From Stentor roeselii (taxonomy: Eukaryota; Ciliophora; Heterotrichea; Heterotrichida; Stentoridae): a stretch of 64,000 bases of DNA. Each line of letters starts with the position of its first letter. The first letter of the stretch is position 1. The stretch spans positions 26,610-90,609 of the forward strand of contig RSEH01000197.1 of NCBI GenBank assembly GCA_006503475.1. Direction: 5' to 3'. The translations under genes and the position numbers were made by a program. Below are positions 29,575 to 39,500 of the stretch, piece by piece. The notes under the pieces were generated by a model. The model ran no database searches. It was not told the DNA's origin and saw only the letters and a list, made by a program, of their open reading frames with translations.

Positions 29575-32322
29575 ATGGAAATCGTTAGGAAATCAAAAGA
29601 AATAGAAAAAATCCCAACCAACCAAGGTCAGTCCTTAAACGAGCAAATCAAGTCCATAAAATCTCGAAATCAAGAACTAGAAAAATACAAAATTTTATGC
29701 GAACAAAGGATCCAAGAAATCCTTCCAGACCATCCAATCCCAATAAAAGAAGAGCATCTGGGTCTAGAAATTCCTTACATAGTTGACTTGACACTTGCAA
29801 GGCAAAAAATCTCGAAACTAAAACAACAACTTTCAAGACTCAGCTTTTCCCAGACTCCTCCAGATCAAGAAAACTTTGAAACTCTTGCCCAGGAAAAATC
29901 GTTTTTAGAAGAATGTCTCAGGGCTGAAGTCTTAAACTGTGAAGAACAAAGAACTTACATTGAAATTTTAAAACAAAGACTTGAAGAAAATCCTAAAAAC
30001 TTCGAAAGAAATGAACGAAAAACTCAAGATCAAAAATCTTTAACTTTTGACTTGAAAAGAGAAATCGCGAATTTGAAAAGTAATGAAAAAGACCTCGAGT
30101 CTCTTATAGTTAAACTGAAAAATTCTCTTAAAGCCAAAGAAGACGAACTTGAAATGATCCTTCAAGAAAAACAATCAAATCAAAAATTTTTACATGAAAT
30201 GAACGAAAAAATTTCAAAAGCTAATGAAGAAAACTTGAAACTTGAAGAAGAAAAAAATTCTTTACTTGAGTACATCGAGGAGCACTCCACAAAGGAAATT
30301 GAAATGGAAAAAGAAATGAATGAACTTGCAAAACTTTTCGATCAGATGAAAGGAAATTACTCAGAAACCATGAAAAAGTTTCATGAAGAGTCCTTAAAAA
30401 ACAACAGAATTTCAAAAGAACTTGAAGAAGTTAGAAATGAATTACAAGGCTCTTTGAAACTTGGAAGAGAAATGCAGAACCAAAATGAAAACCTTAAAGA
30501 AAAAATTAACCAAATTAAAACAACAGTAAAAAAACTCAAACAAGAAAAAATCGCTTTCGAGGTAAAAGCAGAAAATTTACTCATTAACAACGCGACATTA
30601 TCTGAAACTTTAAAAGAGATTCAAGATGATCTTGAAAATTTCAAAAGTCTTTCTGAAAAAAAAGCTGAAAACTTGCTAGAAAAAGAAGAATTAATCTTAC
30701 ATCTAAAATCTGATCTTCTTGAAAAACAAAAAAATATCAACTCCTTGCAAAGTGTGATTCATTCACTTGAACGTGAAAAAATCATAAAAATTGAAGAAAA
30801 AGCTGAGATTTTCAAAGACTTTGAAATCGAAAAACAAAAAATCGAGACGATGAAAGCCCAGACTTCAGAAGCCGAGTCTCGAGTGACTGTCTTAAATCAA
30901 CAGTTAATTGAAAAATCTTCAATAATCCAAAACCAAGATTTAAAAATCAAGTCTTTAAAAACAGAAAACGATGAACTTAACAACTTAAAAGTCCTTCTTC
31001 TTCAAGTGCAAGAAAAACACCAACAACTCGGAAAACGATGTGAAGAACTTTTAACGAAAAATGAAGAACTTCTGCAATTTAAAGAAAAAGCTTCTCAAGA
31101 ACTTCTGCAGTTAAAAGAAAAAACTTCTCAAGAAATTCAAGTTTTAAATCTAAAAAATTTCAATCTTTCAAATGAAATTCATGATTATGAAAAAATCATC
31201 TCGGAAAATAAAGAACTTCAAAATTTACTGGATGAAGAAAAGATCAACTTTTTCAAAGAGGAAAAAGAAAGAAAAGAACAGGAATTTGTTTTTTTAAGGG
31301 AAAATCATGAAAGACTTGAAAAGATTTCTGAGATTTTGCAGGTGAAACTAAATGAAGAACAGTATCTTAATGAGTACTTGCAGGACACATTGAAAGACCT
31401 GAAATTAAAACTTGAAGGGCAAGAAATGCTTTACGTAAGTTTAAAAAAACGTGTTTTTTCTACAGTTTTTATCATTCTTGACTATTTTCCAGGTGTAAAA
31501 AACCAGTTCAAAGACGAGTATTCAATATTTTCTTTAGAATTTCGAGATTTTCTCGAGAAACTAGCACAAAACTCCTCTCCAGACCTGGAAGATGTTTGCA
31601 AGTACAGCGAATTTGCTGCTAAACACCTGAAGTTTCTACTCGACGTGCACAGTTCTTTACAAGACGAGATAAGTAACAAAAATTTCGAGATTTCGATGAA
31701 CTTTCAAAGAATTGAAGCATTAAACAGTGAACTTGAGACTCGTCATCAGAGGGTCTTGATGATGTCGCAACAAATCGACTCTTTTTCAAAGGAAAACTTT
31801 GACTTAAAAGCAGAATTTCAAGTCCTCAGTCAAGAAAACTTCGAGTTGAAAAATAATCTGAATAAATATATGAACAGCCTTCAAGATTTTAAAGTTTCTC
31901 AAGATCATCTAGAGACAAATTTAAAGTCATTGGAATTTGAGAATAAGTCATTGAAAAATGAGAAAAATCACCTGGAAAACTTGATAAAATCCTGTAGAGC
32001 AAGTTTTTTAAAAGAAAATGTTTCTTCTCGGAATGAACTTGAAAACTTGGAAAGAGATCGGCTTGATATACAGTACCAGATGCTAAAGTTTCAGTCAGAT
32101 CCCAGAAGTCGTGACGGTAAAATGTTCAAAGAACTCGGTAACCAGTTAGAACTCTGTGAAAAACGAATCCAAAGTTTCGAATTCTCATCAAATCCTCCCC
32201 ACCTACGAACACATACCCCAAATCGACACATATCCTTCCAATCCTCAGAAACCCCAGTAAGAATGAGACGATCAAATCAAGAAGTTTCACATTCTTCTCG
32301 AGAAAAGTCATATTTCTACTAA
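29575..32322 (+). CDS. Large coiled-coil protein
   Basis: 915 residues, almost all coiled coil from residue 10 to about 860. A non-coil, more hydrophobic break is near residues 621-690 (FSTVFIILDYFPGVKNQF, then FLEKLAQNSSPDLEDVCKYS). The tail is basic and Ser-rich (TPNRHISFQSSETPVRMRRS). A local duplication is visible near residue 500 (ELLQFKEKASQELLQLKEKT). No motor domain. Golgin- or centrosomal-type scaffold is plausible but unproved. Convergent with the Myb gene, 24 bp between stops. Confidence 0.75.
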   Translation: MEIVRKSKEIEKIPTNQGQSLNEQIKSIKSRNQELEKYKILCEQRIQEILPDHPIPIKEEHLGLEIPYIVDLTLARQKISKLKQQLSRLSFSQTPPDQENFETLAQEKSFLEECLRAEVLNCEEQRTYIEILKQRLEENPKNFERNERKTQDQKSLTFDLKREIANLKSNEKDLESLIVKLKNSLKAKEDELEMILQEKQSNQKFLHEMNEKISKANEENLKLEEEKNSLLEYIEEHSTKEIEMEKEMNELAKLFDQMKGNYSETMKKFHEESLKNNRISKELEEVRNELQGSLKLGREMQNQNENLKEKINQIKTTVKKLKQEKIAFEVKAENLLINNATLSETLKEIQDDLENFKSLSEKKAENLLEKEELILHLKSDLLEKQKNINSLQSVIHSLEREKIIKIEEKAEIFKDFEIEKQKIETMKAQTSEAESRVTVLNQQLIEKSSIIQNQDLKIKSLKTENDELNNLKVLLLQVQEKHQQLGKRCEELLTKNEELLQFKEKASQELLQLKEKTSQEIQVLNLKNFNLSNEIHDYEKIISENKELQNLLDEEKINFFKEEKERKEQEFVFLRENHERLEKISEILQVKLNEEQYLNEYLQDTLKDLKLKLEGQEMLYVSLKKRVFSTVFIILDYFPGVKNQFKDEYSIFSLEFRDFLEKLAQNSSPDLEDVCKYSEFAAKHLKFLLDVHSSLQDEISNKNFEISMNFQRIEALNSELETRHQRVLMMSQQIDSFSKENFDLKAEFQVLSQENFELKNNLNKYMNSLQDFKVSQDHLETNLKSLEFENKSLKNEKNHLENLIKSCRASFLKENVSSRNELENLERDRLDIQYQMLKFQSDPRSRDGKMFKELGNQLELCEKRIQSFEFSSNPPHLRTHTPNRHISFQSSETPVRMRRSNQEVSHSSREKSYFY

Positions 32323-32346
32323 AAATCATATTTTAATGTAAAATCT

Positions 32347-33033
32347 TCATTTATTAGACACTAATCCATCCAGTAGTCTCTGGGCGTTCAAGTATTGTTC
32401 GCTATGACTCTGATTGAAGTAATCTTCGAGAATACTGCTCATTGACCCTGCTACTGACTTCATTTCCTCGATTTTAAAACTCATCATCGGGCTTAACGAC
32501 TCGCTTTCAGTTTGCATGAAGGGCTCTATTGTTTCTAGTTTTGAGTTGATTAATGTTCCAGATGATGAAAGATCGCCTTCTGGCTTGACTTTAAGACTTT
32601 TTATTCTGTTTTTTACCTGATTTTCTGTCCGGTTTTGCAAGAGCTTAGCGATTTGTGCCCATTTTGGACCGAGTTGTCTCCAGGTGTCTAAAATCAGAGA
32701 GTCTTCTTGGATAGTCCATTTTTCCTTGTTTAGCATTGGGTTTAGATGGTTTATCCATCTTTCTCGACATTGTTTGCCGTCACGGACTTTCAGGCTTCTG
32801 TGGAAGTTTATGTTGATTTCTTTGGCGATTGCGCTCCATCTTTTCGATTTAGAGGCCATGTCTTTCAGGTATTCTTCTTCTTCGATTTTCCACTTGTTTT
32901 TCTTTAACTCGCCAATTGATTCGGTTTGAAGAGGGGTTAAAAGAGGGATGAATATTTGACTGTTTGAAGAGATTTTACAGGGGATAAGCCAGACCTGTTT
33001 AGAGAGTTCTTTTGGATGAGGGAGATTTTCCAT
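32347..33033 (-). CDS. Two-repeat Myb (R2R3-type) transcription factor
   Basis: 228 residues. First repeat at about 44-98 (KWKIEEEEYLKDMASKSKR ... GKQCRERWINHLNP), second at about 102-148 (EKWTIQEDSLILDTWRQLG ... NRTENQVKNRIKSL). All spaced Trp residues of the helix-turn-helix cores are present, and GKQCRERW and ENQVKNR are classical recognition helices of c-Myb-type proteins. The C-terminus is Ser-rich and acidic. Predicted nuclear DNA binder. Stop TGA, 24 bp from the convergent coiled-coil gene. Confidence 0.9.
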   Translation of the reverse strand: MENLPHPKELSKQVWLIPCKISSNSQIFIPLLTPLQTESIGELKKNKWKIEEEEYLKDMASKSKRWSAIAKEININFHRSLKVRDGKQCRERWINHLNPMLNKEKWTIQEDSLILDTWRQLGPKWAQIAKLLQNRTENQVKNRIKSLKVKPEGDLSSSGTLINSKLETIEPFMQTESESLSPMMSFKIEEMKSVAGSMSSILEDYFNQSHSEQYLNAQRLLDGLVSNK

Positions 33034-33505
33034 AAATTATTAGAAAAATTGTGGTGATATTTAAAGCTACTGTATCATTTGGTTAGCAATAAAATGATGA
33101 TTAAAGGGATCATTCTGATTTTTAAGATGATTGAATCAATATTATGTTTCGATACTTTTTAAATTTAGCAGTTTTTCAATATTTATGGAAAAAGGCTGTT
33201 TAGGTGTCAGAATTCAGATGAAATAATCGGTAAAAGATTTATTTCAATTTTCTTATATGATTGATTGAATAATAATCAATTTTAATGATTATATTTTATA
33301 AACATAAGTCTTCAATAAATATTTTTCATACATCTAAAGTTTGATTATCTTCATGATAAAAATAATCATATAAAGATCCAAACATTCAAAATGGAAGCAC
33401 TTTTCACCTCTTTATAATCCATCATCTTTAAAATCTAAAAACATAAAAAATTAACCCTACCTCAAATCCTCAAAAAACTCTAAAATAAAAATCAACGATT
33501 AAAAA
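33034..33505. other. Intergenic spacer
   Basis: 472 bp between the Myb start and the HECT stop (both minus strand). AT-rich; nothing gene-like seen. Confidence 0.55.
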
Positions 33506-36500
33506 CTAAGCAAACCCAAATCCTTCATTCCCTTCTTTAATAGCAAGAACGAGTTTACTTCTAAGTTCTTCCTCACTAGAGTACTCAGGCAAGTCCAACT
33601 GGTTGATACAAGTATGCGCAGTAGGCAGTCTTTCCTTACTGGCAAAGCATTTATGAATCTGAAACTTCTGTGGCCCATCCATTCCAGGAAGCGCTTTAAA
33701 CCCTTCAATAGGAACTTTGCTCGACCCAGTCACAAACTGCAAAAATTCAGCTCTTTCTTCCAAGTTGAACTGATGAAGTACTTTCCAGAACCAAGTAATA
33801 ACAACTGATTCTTTATTGTAATTGTAATATTCAGTGTTTCGCTTTAAGTCTTCCACATCGAAAGTTGGAAGTCCAGCAATAAGAAGCTCCAGTTCTTTGC
33901 TGGTGAAGATGGAGATCAACTCATGTGAAACTATTTCGTAGAAACCTGTTTTGAAGGCCTCGATTTGTGATTGGATGTTTTGAGTCATTTTCATGTGGCA
34001 GAGAAGTTTTATGTATTCTAACTTGTTGGATTCTGTCACTTTTATTGTGTTGCCTGATGGAATCAGCTCTTTTACGGTGACTGTACCGAATTCTTGTTCT
34101 TCGTAGCAGAAGTAATACTCGTGAAGGTCGTTTTCGGCGAGGTTGATGTCGACTAGGGATTTTAAATTTTTGTAAAATCCGACATCGATGTCTTCCATGT
34201 CCTGATAACTAACCTCCTGTCCCAAAATATGTTTATAAAAGCTTCTAGTAAAGTAAACATCTAATGTATACCCATCACTAATAGCTTTTCCAACAATCCT
34301 TCCAACAAACTTAAAGAACTGTAAATGATCCTGATTGACTCCACTCATAGAATTAGGTTGAAAAGTAGCTCCATTAGGTGAAGGAATAAACAAAGCATAA
34401 TTGGGATTAAACATTTCCCTAGACAAGAGTCCAAACCACTCTCTAGCCAATCCTCCCGCATCAATTCCATCTTCATTCGCGAACTGAACCCTTAACTTGC
34501 ACTGCATTTCTTCAGGTGTTTTTCCCTTAAGTTGATGAAAACTATCAGTAAAAACATCAGTCCTCCTAACATTTAACCTCAAAGACCCATGAGCCTTGTC
34601 TCTTTTATAATCTTTTAAACGACTCACAAAGTAAAACCTTTTATTTTCAAAGTTCATCAAAAATGAAAATTCTTTCGTTAAGATTTTCAAAGAAGAGTCA
34701 AGTAGTGAAAAGTTTGACTTTATCAAAAAGTTTAACTGGTCACTGCATGACTGGGAAAAGTAAAGTAAAGACTTTGAAGACTCTTCTAAACGTTGACAGA
34801 TAAAAAAGGCCTGGATCAGAGGAAGAAGCTTTTTTAAGACTTGCTCGTCACTTGGGGACTGGCCTAATCCGCTGATGAAGTCTGAAAGAGGTGCCCATAA
34901 AAAGTCGATGATATGACAAGAGCCTGAAATATTTCTGATCACTTCACAATGACGAAAAACTTGTGACTCTTGAGTAATTTCTTGAAAACTTGTCTTATCT
35001 AGTTTTTCTTGGATTTCCTTGGAAATAGTCACTAAAAAGTACTGAAGTTCTGATAAAAGACTTTCTTTTATTTCAGGGTTTTGAGATAAAATGTTTAAAA
35101 TACTTGCTAGTTTCGATAGCGCCTTTTGTGATAAGTTTCTTTGTTTAAGCACCTGGGTTAACTTCAGGAGAGATTGTCGACTTATGGAAAGTCTTTTGCC
35201 TTCAGAGGCTTTAAGGATTCGGTTGATGAGCTTAAGCAGAATAGTCAAGGCATTTGAAGAACTACTGAAAAAGTCGACTTCAGCTAAATCTACAATTTTT
35301 TCTAGTTCCGGGGGGTCCCCTTCAAGCAAAACTTGTTTAACCCTCGGGTTAAACTTAGAAAGAAACAGTAAAATATTAATAACATCTTCCAAATGACGAT
35401 TCGAGGCAATCAACCCAATCATAAAATAAAGAATCTCTTCAAGGTTCAAAGGATTTCCAGAAAGACTCAAAAGTGTCAAAGCAAAAAGTTTCACATTCAA
35501 AACATTTTTCGTAAATCCTTCAAACATCAGACCAATTCCATGATTTTTCATTTTAAAAACACTTTTCAAGTACTCTGAAATATTCTCATCTTTTAACACT
35601 TCAAAGCCAGCAGAACAATTATTCCTTACAACAGGTTGCGTCCTCAGATGAGGCTTTGGACGAATCCTGAGTCGTTCTTGAAGAGTATGAGCTTCAGCTG
35701 CCATGTCCTCTGGAAGTGAATTAATCACATCTTCACTTGCTGTTGCCAAAACTTCTCTTCTCAAGTCAGGGTCAAGTGAATTGACGAAGTCCACATTTGC
35801 GAAATCATTTCTATTAATCACTTCTTCTCCACGAGAAAGCGTCTCCATCACTTCACTTCTAATATCCTCAGGAAGTGCATTTAAAAAGTCAGGGTCAATA
35901 TCAGAGAACTGGTTACTTTGTGAAGGGTTTTCACTTGAACTAGCCTTCATATTTTCTTCTTGAATTTGCAGGTTTTCCACTACTTCTTCTTCACATTTTT
36001 TAAGAAAATCTTGAATTTCTTGTTGAAAATCTCGGAATAATCTTTTCACTGGTTTTTCAGGAATTGAGTCATTTACAGGCAGGGCAAGTCGATTTCGATT
36101 AGTAAGGATTAAGTTCATCATTTCATCATCTTCAAGTCGCAGAAGGTGACTTGTTCTAAAAACGCTTTCATCGAAGATGACTGTTCCTGAACTTGCTGGA
36201 AATATTCGGTTTATGTCGGAATGAGGAAGACTTTCCAGAAGCTCTCTTTCATTTGTTCGGTCACCTCGAACACTGGCCAGGTCGTCGTCGAATGCGTCGT
36301 CACCGAACATCAGAGGACTGTCTTCTTCGGCGAGTAAAGGCGCTTCGTTTGAAACTATTGGCTCTTGCATGAAGTGGGTCTTGAAGGTGATGAAATCACT
36401 TGAACGAAGTAATTCCCATTTTAAGTCGTTTTTTAAACTGGAGTTCATTGAATACCGCAGAAGTAACTCGAATAGCTTTTGAATGTTTTGAATCACTTTT

Positions 36501-39500
36501 GACGGATACTCGAAAAAATCGGCTGAGTTGAATACGGATGATAAGATTTCTAGAAGACCTGATGATTGGCTTGAGAGCTTTCGTGCTAGGAATAAGCAGT
36601 TGCATGGATGGTTTGGTTGCCTTGGGTTTAAGGGTAATTTGGAGTTGTTTGAAACCTCAGGCCTATCAAAAGGACATGAAACAAGTAAAAGTTCAGCAAG
36701 AATTTCAGGAATAATCCTCATAACCGCAGTAGCATGACTAGTCCTATTCAGATTTTGCGTTAAATTCAAACAAATAGCCGAAGTAAACTCATCAACCAAG
36801 TCATTCAATCCTGATCCCTGATCAATCTTAAAAACCTCCAAATTAATCTCCTTCTGGTAAAACTTTTGACTATGATGGAGTCCAAGCTGGGACAAAATCT
36901 TAATATTAACACCCAGCCAATGATCATAAGTTGCTTGAGGAAGTGCAGAATCGCTTCCTGGTAACAAATAATTCAAATTAGGAAGTACTAAAGCATATCT
37001 AAAAGGAATCATCACTTTCACCAAATTCGAAATCAAGTTCCCAGAATGAACTTCAAGACTTTTCGGATCCACAGTCGTGAACTTCGTTGAAAGAAACCTG
37101 CTGATCAACACAGGGCATCGATCTAGGGTCATTGAAAGAAGGTCTAAAAAATTGTTGCTGTTTAATACAAACTGCTTAGAACCTCGTGTGTCGGAGTCGA
37201 AAATAACTGAGAGACAATCACAGAAATCTTGAATTGTTGACCATTTTGGATGGTCTTGATGTTTTAATGATTTTTTTTGTGTTATCATCAGAATTCCTGA
37301 ATTTTTGGAAAAATCAACACATGATTTTATTGAGTCGAAGAAAATAGTTGATGATCGGTTTAGTTCTTTTGGACTTGATCTGAGAAGGTCTGAGAGTTTT
37401 TGGACTTTTCTTGACTTTTGGAGGAGTTTTAATTGGAATGAATGGAAAAGGACTGATGGGTCTTTTAGGAGTTTTGTGAATAGCTTTACCCAGATCTTGT
37501 TTTGACTTACTATATCGCTTTTGTCTGATGGTGATTTTAGAAGGATTAGCTCTTTTACACCTCCGAGGTCGATAAAAATCTTGACTAAATCGAGGTTGCT
37601 TAGTAGCCCGTTTATACAGCATATGAGGGAGTTCAAAGATTTACCTGTGAATGCCATACTCTCATTATGAATCCTCAAAATCTGTACAATTCCACCAATA
37701 GTCTCAAAACATCCCTCCTGTCCAGTCTTCGCAACATAATCCACCAAAGCAAGTAAATGTCCTACCCACTTTTCACTTAACCCCTTAAAATCAACCCAGT
37801 TCAAAAACCTGACAGCATTTAAAACCACCTTCAAATTCCTAGCCTCTTCAAAAACAACAGTATTCCTCATAACAACCATGACCAAAACATTTAAAAACCC
37901 TTCTAACTGTTCAGAGCTAAAATCAAGATTTCCATTCCTCAAACAAAAAAACCAATTTTCCGTCTTTTTCCAAATATTTCTAACAAGCTGAATACAAAGC
38001 GACTCCTGCTGAAAGATCATCTGAGTCAAGCACTCGGCAATGATTTGACTAAGAGCAGGGATAACAGGAATCGCATCTAAAACCTGCTGAAAAATCTCCT
38101 GAGTAAAAACCTGGTCTTCAGGGTTTTCTTCAACAGGGATTAAAACTTTATCAGGATTATTAAAAATCCATTCAGTCGCAGATTCTACAGAGTTTCTTCC
38201 AACAGCAATCAACGCTTGACGCGCTTGGTTCAAGGTAAAGCCCATGTTTGTTAAAGCTTCTAAACATGAAGGGTCAACTGCTGAGATTTCTTTCGGCTTA
38301 CTTGTTAAAATTTTTAGAATTGCTAGAACTGACTTTGCGAAATTTAAAGAAAATTGACCGGCTTCTAGGTATTGAACTTCTTTTAAAGATTTAAGAAGGA
38401 CTTCTTTTAGCTTTTTGTTTAGGTCTTTACTGGAGGAGTACCCGAAAGCTTTTATGATGGAAAGATTGATGTTGGAAAACTTTTCATTTGCGAAGTTTTC
38501 TAAAAGTTTTCCTGTTAAGGACCAGAGGATTTGAAGGGAATTTACGGAGTGGAAGGAAAGTGTCGTGTTTTGAATGGTTTTTGAGTAGTCTTGAAGAGAT
38601 TTCAGAAGATTAGGAATATTTTCACTGCCTTCATCGAATAAAAAGCTTAAAAGAGGAAATGACTGACTCATCGGCTCACTGTAGATAAGTTTAATGATAT
38701 CTGAAAGTAACAAAGCAAAATAGTAACATTTACAAGGATTAGCTGATGAAAATTCGATTTGTCTAAAAGAATCATTCATGATCTGACTAAGAGTTTTACC
38801 AATTTGCAGAGAGTATTCATTGATAACTTCAGATTTTACTTTATTGTTCGGTATTTTAATGACTGCTTTAAACAGTCTTCTTATCGACAACTGACACATG
38901 AACAGCCAGTTCTCCTTCGCAGTCTTCAAGTCCTGACTTTCCAGAATTCCCAATTCAGGACTCACAACAAAACTCTTCAAAACCGACTCGTTCGACAAGT
39001 CAAGCTTCTCAGCCTGCATCTGAATTAAAAATCTTTGAACATCAGCAAGTTTCAACATCAACTCAACGATTTCCTTGCAGTTCGCATTAGCCCCGGCCCA
39101 TTTATTTCCAAGGGTTCGAAGCCCATCAACGAAAAGATCAAGAAAAACAACCTGATCAAAAAATTCTTCTTCAATTTCTTCAGAATTCGGTAAAATTTGG
39201 ATAAAATAAACAAGTTTTTCTATTGATTTGTTTATTTCAGTTAAAAATCTCTTGAAAACTAAATTACTTATTTCATTGTCAACAACGGTTTTTAAAAAAG
39301 TGTTGAGTTTGTAAAGCTCGTTGTTTAGACTTCTTGGTTTGAATTTTAACTGAAAAGCTTCGATTATTAGTTCGAGGCCTTGACAGGTGAAGAACTTTCG
39401 AGTGTGTTCTGAAGATTTGTGAAGAAGAGAACATAGAAGAGTGCCAATGTTTGATACTTTTGTGAAGAATACTTCTCTTGATGATTCACTTTGAAGTGAT

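Noticed and set aside
31436-31466. 31-nt GTAAGT...CAG segment inside the large coiled-coil gene as an intron
   Set aside because: The reading frame is open through it and the size does not fit the 14-15 nt class.
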